From Ignavibacteria bacterium (GTDB taxonomy: Bacteria > Bacteroidota > Ignavibacteria > Ignavibacteriales > Melioribacteraceae): a stretch of DNA of 27,111 nucleotides. This document shows, in pieces, positions 8,363-15,450 of the stretch. Below the pieces are notes generated by a model. It had not been told where the DNA came from, searched no databases, and saw only the letters and a program-made list of their open reading frames with translations. The number at the start of each line of letters is the position of its first letter. Position 1 is the stretch's first letter. The stretch lies in NCBI GenBank assembly GCA_027347805.1, contig DAIEQP010000421.1, positions 1-27,111 of the forward strand, read 5' to 3'. The position numbers and the translations under genes are program-made.

Positions 8363-9622
8363 TTATTTGCCTAATGTTAATTGATAATTATGCTGAGCCA
8401 GCAGCAGTTGGATTGTGTGAATTGAGAGATTTTGTTTTGCCTGATCTTCCGCATTAAGTTCCCGGATAAAATCATTTGATGTAATGACACCATTTTCCAA
8501 TTGTGATTTAGCGGATTCTTTTGCCTTTGTCCTGATCGAAATAATTTCTTTATCAACTTTTATTAGCTCAATCAGTTTTTCTATTTCACCGCTTTGCTGT
8601 TTAAGAGAGAGGTTTGTGTTTAGCAGAAAAGTTTCTTTTTGTGATTCAACCGATTTTTTGTTCAGTTCAAGAATTTCGTTTTCGTTTCCGTAAGTATAAA
8701 GACTGGTTGGGGACCATGTTAATCTTGCCCCGGCAATGTAATACCAATCAAAATTATTTTTTAGCATGTTAAGTGTTGGTTTACCATAACCGCCCTGGAA
8801 AAATAAACTTGCCTTGGGAAGAATTTTGGATAGAGATAAATCTCCCTGGTTGTTAATCGCATTTTCCTGTGAAGAATATAACTTCAACTCCGGTCTATCA
8901 ATTTCATTATTGCTAGAAGAAATAGTTAAAGATGGTCTTTCGAGCTCTAGCGATTCATCCAGTTTTTGATTTATGAGCAGCGCAAGCATATCTATAAATG
9001 ATTTGCGGGATGATTTCAATTCAATTTCTTTTTGAATTGTTCTTAATAATTCGGCATTAAGCACATCAACATTTGGCTGGGTCGCTGTTCCGTTTTTTAG
9101 AGCCGCAGAAAGTTTATCAAGACTTACATTTAAATCTTTTTTCATTAACTCAACTTGCTTTTGTTGTTCGTCCAGCAAAAGAATTCCAAAATAGATCTGG
9201 TTAATTCTATCTTTGACTTTCAGCAGTTCGATTTCAACCTTTTGGTCATCTGCTTCGGCATTGGCTTTTTGAATATTCGCTTGTGCGCTCATTAATCCGC
9301 CGTCATAAATCGACTGCGAAATGTCTGTGACCACTTTATATTGATCTTGTGTAAGCGGATCAATTTTAATTCCTGGAAATGAAATCGGAATTGAAGTAAC
9401 ATCTGATTGATAAGTTGCCTGTGAAGTAATTGTTATTTGCGGGAAATACCCTTTCCAAACATTGCTAACACTGTAATCCCTGCTTTTTGAAATATATTCT
9501 TTTTGTTTAATGAGAGGATAATTCTCGCGGGCTTTTCTGTAGCACTCGTTCAAGGTTAGTTTGGATTGAGGGAATAAACTGAACGCGGTTATAAAAAACA
9601 TCAGAACTATTTTCTTTTTCAT
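8363..9622 (-). CDS. TolC-family outer-membrane efflux protein
   Basis: This 419-residue outer-membrane factor has a signal peptide (KKKIVLMFFITAFSLFPQS). The usual TolC-like opening follows (LTLNECYRKARENYPLIKQK), then two OEP repeats of long coiled-coil helices (about 90-225 and 290-415) with membrane strands between them (ITITSQATYQSDV; ASLFFQGGYGKPTLN; YIAGARLTWSPTSLY). It overlaps the TetR gene by four bases and so is translated from the same message. Its presence makes this a self-contained tripartite exporter, whereas the E. coli ybhGFSR operon encodes no outer-membrane component. Length is normal for the family. Confidence 0.9.
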   Translation of the reverse strand: MKKKIVLMFFITAFSLFPQSKLTLNECYRKARENYPLIKQKEYISKSRDYSVSNVWKGYFPQITITSQATYQSDVTSIPISFPGIKIDPLTQDQYKVVTDISQSIYDGGLMSAQANIQKANAEADDQKVEIELLKVKDRINQIYFGILLLDEQQKQVELMKKDLNVSLDKLSAALKNGTATQPNVDVLNAELLRTIQKEIELKSSRKSFIDMLALLINQKLDESLELERPSLTISSSNNEIDRPELKLYSSQENAINNQGDLSLSKILPKASLFFQGGYGKPTLNMLKNNFDWYYIAGARLTWSPTSLYTYGNENEILELNKKSVESQKETFLLNTNLSLKQQSGEIEKLIELIKVDKEIISIRTKAKESAKSQLENGVITSNDFIRELNAEDQAKQNLSIHTIQLLLAQHNYQLTLGK

Positions 9623-10227
9623 AATGAATTTTGATTTATTGTTTTATTAAAAATAACTTTTCCTTTTTCGGTTATAATTCCGCCTATTATTATTCTGAAT
9701 ATTGTCAGCGCGGCTTCTATAAGCGAGAAATTATGATTGAGAACAAATTCCGGATTTGCAATTGATCTTACCGATGACACAAGCATGTTCATAATTATCG
9801 GTGTTGGGTAGTCTTCAAACAACCCTTCGGCTTTTCCTTGATCAATAATTTTAGTAAGATTTCCGAACATCATTTCGGCTCTAAAATTATCTATCTCTAT
9901 CCAAAGTGATGGAAGATGTCGTCTCATTTCATCCAGCATTCTAGGACTTATTCTGTGAGAAGTTGAGGCTAAAACTTTCATCAGCGCTTCCAGTTTTTCA
10001 ATTGCATTCAAGTCTGTATTCAATGCTGCAATTATTTTTTTCTTAACACCATTCATGAAATGTTTTGCGATCGCGCGAACCAGATCATCTTTTGATGGAA
10101 AAAATTTATAGATTGTTTTCTTGCTCATTCGTAATTCAGCAGCAATATCGTCCATGGTGGTTTTATGAAAACCCTCTCGAAAAAATTTTTCTTCACCCAG
10201 CTCAATGATTTTTTCTTGCTCTTCCAT
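9619..10227 (-). CDS. TetR/AcrR-family transcriptional regulator (CecR-like position)
   Basis: This 202-residue regulator has a TetR DNA-binding domain at residues 5-50. The helix-turn-helix reads TTMDDIAAELRMSKKTIYKFF, followed by PSKDDLVRAIAKHF. The C-terminal ligand/dimer domain is helical. It is the first gene of the exporter operon and overlaps the outer-membrane factor by four bases. The ATG at 10227 has a GGAG six bases upstream. The promoter and operator-like repeats directly upstream (10239-10307) suggest that it represses itself and the whole exporter until it binds an inducer. E. coli CecR holds the same position ahead of ybhGFSR, but orthology is inferred only from synteny. Confidence 0.9.
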   Translation of the reverse strand: MEEQEKIIELGEEKFFREGFHKTTMDDIAAELRMSKKTIYKFFPSKDDLVRAIAKHFMNGVKKKIIAALNTDLNAIEKLEALMKVLASTSHRISPRMLDEMRRHLPSLWIEIDNFRAEMMFGNLTKIIDQGKAEGLFEDYPTPIIMNMLVSSVRSIANPEFVLNHNFSLIEAALTIFRIIIGGIITEKGKVIFNKTINQNSL

Positions 10228-10238
10228 TCGCTACTCCA

Positions 10239-10307
10239 GGAAACTAATGTGGTTTTTCTAGTTTCCAAAATACAACACGGAAACTGTTTTGTCAAGATAT
10301 AGTTTCC
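10239..10307. promoter_or_regulatory. Four-copy alternating GGAAACT/AGTTTCC operator array
   Basis: GGAAACT occurs at 10239-10245 and 10279-10285, and its reverse complement AGTTTCC at 10260-10266 and 10301-10307. Start-to-start spacing is 21, 19 and 22 bases, about two helical turns. The copies flank and enter the promoter, as expected for a TetR-family repressor binding as dimers. Confidence 0.7.
10267..10295 (-). promoter_or_regulatory. Predicted promoter of the TetR-exporter operon
   Basis: On the minus strand, TTGACA (10290-10295) and TATTTT (10267-10272) are separated by exactly 17 bases, close to the sigma-70 consensus. The -10 lies about 40 bases upstream of the TetR start codon. The spacer contains one GGAAACT-type repeat. 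Confidence 0.65.
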
Positions 10308-10361
10308 ACGGTTTCTGTTTTTTTTACTTAAATGATGATTTTGCAGTCTTTTTGCAGAATT

Positions 10362-10958
10362 TTATTTTTTAATTCCCACAAATCTGATTACTGAAGCCGG
10401 CCCTTTATGAACCGGGCTTTCATTCAAATCAATAATATCTTTACTCAGTTTCTCAAACTCAAGTATAATAAAATCATTAACTGCGCTTTCAAGTGAGTAG
10501 AGCATTTCCTTTTCACGCGGCCCGCCCGAATTAAAATTCACCTGATCCTGATCATAAAGTTCAAGTATAATTCTGCCATTTTGTTTTAGAGATTTTACGG
10601 CTTGTTCAAATACACTACTTCGAAAATCTTCATGAAGATGAGAATATATCAATGCAACTGCATCATAATTATCTATCGGAAGTTGATGTTCTTGAAGATC
10701 GGCTATTTTGTAATTGATGGAAACCTTTTTTTCAGTTGCTAGCAATTCTGCTTTTCGTTTTCCCTCTTCGCTAAAATCTATTGCTTCGGCAATCCAGCCA
10801 AGAGTTGCCGCATAAACCGCGTTTCTTCCTTCGGCCTCGCATAGAAAAAGAATTTTTCCCGGTGTTAAATTTTCAATTTCCTGTTTTAAAAACTCATTTG
10901 GTTCTTTTCCGTATACATATTCCGATTTGGAAAATCGTTCATTCCAGAATTGGCTCAT
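10362..10958 (-). CDS. Class I SAM-dependent methyltransferase
   Basis: This 198-residue soluble protein has a Rossmann methyltransferase fold. It begins MSQFWNERFSKSEYVYGKEPNEFL, the opening seen in TehB-like and related small methyltransferases. Motif I is ILFLCEAEGRNAVYAATLGW (residues about 35-54), where the usual GxGxG loop reads CEAEGRN. Motif II contains the acidic AIDFSEEG, and the post-motif segment is NYDAVALIYSHLHED. The substrate is unknown; tellurite or thiol methylation is possible but not shown. It lies upstream of and co-directional with the TetR operon, with its own 134-base gap containing that operon's promoter, so it is probably a separate unit. Confidence 0.82.
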   Translation of the reverse strand: MSQFWNERFSKSEYVYGKEPNEFLKQEIENLTPGKILFLCEAEGRNAVYAATLGWIAEAIDFSEEGKRKAELLATEKKVSINYKIADLQEHQLPIDNYDAVALIYSHLHEDFRSSVFEQAVKSLKQNGRIILELYDQDQVNFNSGGPREKEMLYSLESAVNDFIILEFEKLSKDIIDLNESPVHKGPASVIRFVGIKK

Positions 10959-11059
10959 ATATTTTTCTTTTTTCTGTAAACTTAGTATTGATGAAACTAA
11001 ATCACCAATACAATTTGTTATTCATTTAGATATTTTTGTGCAAACATTTTTGAGATTAT

Positions 11060-11422
11060 ATGATCAACACTGAAAAAATAATTATCGTTGGGGACCGGGT
11101 GCTTGTTCGGCCCGAAGAGAATATGAACAAAACAACAACCGGGCTGTATCTTCCTCCAGGTGTTTATGAAAAAGAAAAGGTTCAGGGCGGTTATGTAATA
11201 AAATCGGGTCCCGGTTATCCTATTGGTTTACCGACAGATGACGATGAGCCATGGAAATAAAAAAAGTCAATTAAATATATCCCACTGCAGGCAAAGGAGG
11301 GAGATTTCGCAATCTTCCTTCGAAAAGATGCCATCGAAGTTGAAATAGAGCAGCAGAAACTTGTTATTGTTCCTCAGAGTTCTATTCTAATGCTTTACAG
11401 GGATGATGATTTACTTAGCTGA
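11060..11422 (+). pseudogene. GroES-like (Cpn10 family) gene interrupted by in-frame TAA
   Basis: Codons 1-66 encode a Cpn10-like start (VGDRVLVRPEE, then TTTGLYLPPGVYEKEKVQGG and KSGPGYPIGLPTDDDEPWK). A TAA at 11258-11260 then stops the frame. The same frame resumes at once and stays open for 53 more codons to TGA at 11420-11422. That part encodes the expected second half of the beta-barrel (YIPLQAKEGDFAIFL, then KLVIVPQSSILMLYRDDD). No frameshift is needed: one codon separates the two halves. The product would be about 120 residues, a divergent GroES relative rather than the housekeeping co-chaperonin, with no groEL next to it. It could be a true nonsense mutation, a sequence error beside the A7 run at 11257-11265, or readthrough. 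The ATG lacks a strong ribosome binding site. Confidence 0.82.
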
Positions 11423-11479
11423 GTGAATCAGAATTAATATACTCTTGCGGCATCGACTCGTTTATTAAAAGGAATTCCA

Positions 11480-13072
11480 TTGGAAGAACAACTAAAAGAA
11501 TATATAAATAACTACGAACAAAATGTTGTTGATCTGAGCAGAGAAACTTCATTATCATATTTCAACGCATCAATCAGCGGTAATCCTGAAGATTATCGAC
11601 GGTGTTCCGAACTTCAGTTAAAATTGAATAAAATATACGCGGACCGGGATGCATTCAATAAACTAAAAGAATTTAAAATCTCTGATTCTATTAAGGATCC
11701 AATACTAAAACGTCAGCTCGAATTAATATACAATTCCTTCGAGGCAAATCAATTTGATGAAGATATTCTTGAAAAGATAATAGAGCTCTCTACAAAGATT
11801 GAGGAGAAGTTTTCAACTTTCCGTGCCGAGGTAAATGGGGCCCGTATAACAGATAATCAAATTGATGAGCTCCTTGAAAAATCTATTAATCAAAAAGAAT
11901 TAGAACTCGCCTGGAGAGCTTCAAAGAATATTGGGGCGGAAGTTGCCGGTGATGTTTTAACGCTTGTAAAACTTAGAAACACTGCAGCACAACAACTTGG
12001 TTATAAAAATTATCATCAAATGAGCCTTTCGCTAAGCGAACAGAGTTCTGATGAAATAGAAACTTTATTTGACGAGCTGGACGATTTAACACGCGGTAGT
12101 TTTGCAATCCTGAAAAACGAAATTGATTCCTTTCTTGCCGATAAAAATAAAATCAGATTAGAAGATCTGCGCCCTTGGCATTATGAAGATAAGTTTTTTC
12201 AGCAGGGCCCTAAAATTTATAAGGTTGATTTTGATTCTTTCTTCGCAGATAAAAACATAGAACAAATAACAAAAGATTATTTTACCGGTCTTGGGCTGAA
12301 TATTGATGATCTAATATCTAAAAGTGATTTGTATGAAAAGCCGGGCAAATATCAACATGCTTACTGCACTCATATCGACAAAAAAGGTGATGTTCGCGTG
12401 GTTTGTAATATAAAACCAAACCATCGATGGATGGCAACAATGCTTCATGAATTTGGTCATGCTGCTTACGATAAATATATTAACATGAATTTGCCCTGGA
12501 CGCTCCGAGAACCTGCTCATATTTTTGTCACAGAAGCCATTGCAATGATGTTTGGAAGGCTGGCATCTTCTCCAGACTGGCTTATAGATGTTGCAGGGAT
12601 AAATGAAAATGAATTACAAAAAATTCAATCATCGTGTCATAAATCTTTACGCGTTGAGCAGCTTGTATTTTCCCGCTGGGTTCAAGTAATGTACCGTTTC
12701 GAAAAAAGTATGTATGAAAATCCTGAACAAGACTTAAATTCTCTCTGGTGGAATCTGGTTGAAAAATATCAATTGATAAAAAAACCAGCTGGAAGAAACG
12801 AACCCGATTGGTCGGCTAAAATACATATTGCTCTCTACCCTGCTTATTATCACAATTACATGCTGGGTGAATTACTTGCTTCGCAACTTTATCATCACCT
12901 AACCACAAAGGTCTCTGATACGCTTATTAATTGCAATCGCATTGGCAAATTCTTAATCGAAAGTTATTTTTCTCCTGGGGCACTCTTTAATTGGAAAGAT
13001 TTGATTTATAATGTGACCGGAGAAAGCCTGTCTTCAAAATATTATACCGGACAATTCGTGAAAACCCCCTAA
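11480..13072 (+). CDS. M2/M3-type zinc metallopeptidase (oligopeptidase)
   Basis: This 530-residue, mostly helical gluzincin has a zinc site HEFGH (His323, Glu324, His327) and a likely third ligand, Glu352, in VTEAIAMMFG. The 29-residue spacing fits the M2 (ACE-like) and M3 (thimet/oligopeptidase) groups. The RPWHYEDKFFQQGP segment at about 230-245 and the C-terminal YPAYYHNYMLGELLASQ also match this group. No signal peptide is seen, so it is probably a cytoplasmic peptidase that trims short peptides. The start is TTG at 11480, supported by AAAAGGA seven bases upstream. The first in-frame ATG is far inside the protein. It lies 57 bases after the GroES-like gene and may be co-transcribed with it. 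Confidence 0.85.
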   Translation: MEEQLKEYINNYEQNVVDLSRETSLSYFNASISGNPEDYRRCSELQLKLNKIYADRDAFNKLKEFKISDSIKDPILKRQLELIYNSFEANQFDEDILEKIIELSTKIEEKFSTFRAEVNGARITDNQIDELLEKSINQKELELAWRASKNIGAEVAGDVLTLVKLRNTAAQQLGYKNYHQMSLSLSEQSSDEIETLFDELDDLTRGSFAILKNEIDSFLADKNKIRLEDLRPWHYEDKFFQQGPKIYKVDFDSFFADKNIEQITKDYFTGLGLNIDDLISKSDLYEKPGKYQHAYCTHIDKKGDVRVVCNIKPNHRWMATMLHEFGHAAYDKYINMNLPWTLREPAHIFVTEAIAMMFGRLASSPDWLIDVAGINENELQKIQSSCHKSLRVEQLVFSRWVQVMYRFEKSMYENPEQDLNSLWWNLVEKYQLIKKPAGRNEPDWSAKIHIALYPAYYHNYMLGELLASQLYHHLTTKVSDTLINCNRIGKFLIESYFSPGALFNWKDLIYNVTGESLSSKYYTGQFVKTP

Positions 13073-13393
13073 GTCACAAAGACGCGACTTATAATGTCTA
13101 CAATCTAAATGTTTAAAAACACTCAACATATCGCTAGAACATCTGCGTTTTTAGTCAATCATACTTGTCTTAAACCTAGGTGCTCTGGTGAAAATTCCTT
13201 TTTATATGCAATCCAACGTTTATGGTCTTCCGTTTCTAATTTTTGAGCGGTTCCGTTAGCTGATTCATTTGTCAACAAAAGAACAGAATTAAGAACAATT
13301 TAATTGACTTAAACACAACCATAATTAAAATAAATAATTCTCTTGCTTATAATTCCAAAATATCGTTATTTAATTCAAACGAAATTGACTTAA
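13073..13393. other. Gene-poor stretch between metallopeptidase and Fic genes
   Basis: No complete gene is apparent. It contains a candidate promoter for the Fic gene (13304-13331) and a 12-bp direct repeat AATTGACTTAAA (13302-13313 and 13383-13394), the second copy ending on the A of the Fic start codon. On the minus strand, 13159-13278 is open for 39 codons with a protein-like composition (for example EDHKRWIAYKKEFSPEHLGL). It has no good start or ribosome binding site and may be a gene remnant. Confidence 0.5.
13304..13331 (+). promoter_or_regulatory. Candidate promoter of the Fic gene
   Basis: TTGACT (13304-13309) is followed after 16 bases by TAAAAT (13326-13331), about 60 bases before the ATG. 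The element overlaps the first copy of a 12-bp direct repeat. AT-rich context makes chance matches possible. Confidence 0.35.
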
Positions 13394-14455
13394 ATGAAAA
13401 TCCAATCGTTACCGCCTATTCCAAAAATCAAGATTGATTCCGAATCCCTCAACTTACTTAATGAAATTGATAAAAAACTCGCCAGAATTGATGGGTGCTG
13501 TTTAATGGATTCTGATGGCTTTACCATTGATCTCCTCAAAATACGCGAGGGATTAAGTTCTGTGGCAATAGATTATCCTATTGACACTATTACCGAGCTT
13601 TCAAAGATTTATCAATCAGCATCAACCTCCCAAGCCCTTTTAATTGATTATAAAAACTCGATTATACTCGGGGAAAAGTTGATAAAAAATAGCTCTGCAA
13701 TAACTCACGCTCTTGAATCTATCCACAAAGAATTACTGAAAGGAAAAAATCCTTCTGCTGGTCTTTTCAGAACCGGATGCGTCTGGATAAACGATAGCGC
13801 GATATCTAAAGAAGAATCGAAATTTATCGCTCCCGATGATGAAGAAATAATTCCGATGATAATTGATTTGGAAAATTATATAGCTGGTGATGTTTCCTAC
13901 CCGGCGGCAATCAATGCGGGTTTAATTCATGCTCAATTTGAAATGATTCATCCGTTTCAATCGCACAATGGACTTGTAGGCAGAATTCTGATTCAGCTTT
14001 ATTTATTATTAAAGAAAAAATTATCTTTTTCGGTTTTACAATTATTCAACAGTTTACACAAAAGCAGGGGTGAGTATTTTGACCGCCTTGAGGATTTGGA
14101 AAATAATAATAATTGGAGCGGGTGGACAAAATTTTTTCTAGAAACCATTAACGATGCTGCTTCAGAAACACTTTGGCTATTTCAAAAAATATTCAGGCAA
14201 AGGGATAGCGATTTAAAACTTCTTCTTGAAAAATCATTTGTTTCAACTGCTTCCATTAACCTGCTCAACTATATAACAAAGGCTCCTATTTTTTCTATTC
14301 CTCTTGTTACCTCGAAGCTTGGATACACGAAGCAAACTATGAATCTTCTTATCAAAAAATTTGAAGAGGAAAAAATAATAACCGAAATTTCGGGAAAACA
14401 ACGATACAGGACATATTTTTATAAAGCTTTGGTAGATACATTATTACATAATTAA
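13394..14455 (+). CDS. Fic-family protein with degenerate catalytic and inhibitory motifs
   Basis: This 353-residue protein has the usual three-part layout. A Fic_N-like region (LPPIPKIKIDSESLNLLNEIDKKLARIDG) comes first, then the Fic core (about 95-250) and a C-terminal winged helix (about 285-350, with TSKLGYTKQTMNLLIKKFEEE). Fic enzymes normally transfer AMP through HPFx(D/E)GNGRxxR. Here residues 186-197 read HPFQSHNGLVGR, so the His, Asn, Gly and last Arg remain, but the acidic residue, the anion-hole Gly and the first Arg are replaced by Ser, His and Leu. The N-terminal inhibitory helix, usually SSxIEG, reads SSVAIDY (55-61). Activity may be altered or lost. No antitoxin gene is adjacent, and mscL follows after 21 bases. 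Confidence 0.85.
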   Translation: MKIQSLPPIPKIKIDSESLNLLNEIDKKLARIDGCCLMDSDGFTIDLLKIREGLSSVAIDYPIDTITELSKIYQSASTSQALLIDYKNSIILGEKLIKNSSAITHALESIHKELLKGKNPSAGLFRTGCVWINDSAISKEESKFIAPDDEEIIPMIIDLENYIAGDVSYPAAINAGLIHAQFEMIHPFQSHNGLVGRILIQLYLLLKKKLSFSVLQLFNSLHKSRGEYFDRLEDLENNNNWSGWTKFFLETINDAASETLWLFQKIFRQRDSDLKLLLEKSFVSTASINLLNYITKAPIFSIPLVTSKLGYTKQTMNLLIKKFEEEKIITEISGKQRYRTYFYKALVDTLLHN

Positions 14456-14476
14456 AACCATAAAAGGAGAATAGTT

Positions 14477-14881
14477 ATGAAACTAGTAAACGAATTTAAA
14501 ACCTTTGCCATGAAAGGCAATGTTGTTGATATGGCTGTTGGTATCATCATCGGTGCGGCTTTTGGAGGTATTGTAAGTTCATTGGTTAACGATGTTATTA
14601 TGCCGCCGATTGGCGCTTTAATTGGCGGGATAGATTTCAGCAGTCTTTCTGTTAAAATTCCAAGTCCGCTTACTCCCGATAAACCCGTTATGATTCTATA
14701 TGGAAAATTTCTTAATACAGTAATCAATTTTATAATTGTAGCATTCGCAATTTTTCTTTTAGTAAAAGGAATGAATAGTTTAAAGAAAAAAGAGGAAGAA
14801 ATAAAAACAGCTGCGCCTTTAGCGCCAAAAGAAGAGGTTGTTCTTTTAAGGGAAATAAGAGATTTGTTAGGAAAGAAATAA
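14477..14881 (+). CDS. mscL: Large-conductance mechanosensitive channel MscL
   Basis: This 134-residue inner-membrane channel opens under membrane tension to release solutes during hypo-osmotic shock. It has the amphipathic N-terminal helix (NEFKTFAMKGNVVDMAVG), the glycine- and alanine-rich TM1 pore helix (VGIIIGAAFGGIVSSLVNDVI), the MPPIGALIGG turn and a short periplasmic loop. TM2 (NTVINFIIVAFAIFLLVKGMN) and a charged C-terminal helix ending in LREIRDLLGKK follow. Length is normal for the pentameric channel. AAAGGAGA precedes the ATG at good spacing. It starts 21 bases after the Fic gene and ends at an intrinsic terminator. Confidence 0.97.
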   Translation: MKLVNEFKTFAMKGNVVDMAVGIIIGAAFGGIVSSLVNDVIMPPIGALIGGIDFSSLSVKIPSPLTPDKPVMILYGKFLNTVINFIIVAFAIFLLVKGMNSLKKKEEEIKTAAPLAPKEEVVLLREIRDLLGKK

Positions 14882-14883
14882 AA

Positions 14884-14907
14884 GAGGCCCCCTGCGGGGC
14901 TTTTTTA
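14884..14907 (+). terminator. Rho-independent terminator after mscL
   Basis: GCCCC (14887-14891) pairs with GGGGC (14896-14900) around CTGC and is followed by six T's. The T tract reaches into the stop codon of the convergent gene at 14905. The opposite-strand T run is weak, so it mainly serves the + strand. Confidence 0.82.
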
Positions 14908-15450
14908 TAATTCCAAATTAAGCTTAACTGGTTCTTGTTTTTTAATTATAATGGGAATAAGAATAGCAACAACAAAAGATGCTGCTCCTAAATAAACAAA
15001 TATATTTCCAACAATGTAATCATAATCAAGTAAACCAATTTCCCCAAGCAGGTAATGCCAATCGTGATAAACTTTGTTCCCGCCCAATAAATGTAGAGCC
15101 TGGTTTCTTGCGTCTGCTGCGTACACACTAATATTTAAGAAATTTTCTCCAAGCCAGACCAAAAATATTTGAGTAGCAAATTTATTTTTTCTAAAAAAAT
15201 AATACACCACAAACATTGATGGGATAATTATCTGCATTAGAGTTCCCCCAAGAGCATAAATATATTTTCCAAAGAAACTAAAAACACCATGCCCCCCTTC
15301 ATGAATAAGTAAATTAAGGTAATCAATGAAATGATAGCTGCCAACAGTAAGAAAAAGATAAATTGTTAAAGGCAGCAATACAATTGAACCAATCCATAAT
15401 TTAATGTTTTCTAATAAAAACATTTTTTCGGAAATCAAATTTAATTTCAC
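14905..15450 (-). CDS. Membrane protein with HEGGH motif, M50-like
   Basis: This 181-residue integral membrane protein has about four TM segments (roughly 18-38, 64-86, 93-110 and 147-170). Residues 50-54 read HEGGH, placed just after the first membrane helix in LNLLIHEGGHGVFSFFGKY, which fits an intramembrane or membrane-edge zinc site as in M50/M50B-like peptidases. Asp113 in SVYAADARN, in a later helix, is a possible third ligand. I do not recognise a characterised family and do not assign a substrate. The start overlaps the stop of the asparaginase gene by four bases, so the two are translationally coupled. Confidence 0.72.
   Translation of the reverse strand: MKLNLISEKMFLLENIKLWIGSIVLLPLTIYLFLTVGSYHFIDYLNLLIHEGGHGVFSFFGKYIYALGGTLMQIIIPSMFVVYYFFRKNKFATQIFLVWLGENFLNISVYAADARNQALHLLGGNKVYHDWHYLLGEIGLLDYDYIVGNIFVYLGAASFVVAILIPIIIKKQEPVKLNLEL

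Noticed and set aside
11258..11260. TAA recoded as an amino acid throughout this genome
   Set aside because: Several neighbouring genes with family-typical lengths (dnaA, dnaN, gyrA, mscL) end at TAA.
11293..11300. AAAGGAGG as a restart site in the interrupted GroES-like gene
   Set aside because: No in-frame ATG, GTG or TTG follows at workable distance. The bases simply encode Lys-Glu-Gly in the conserved second half.
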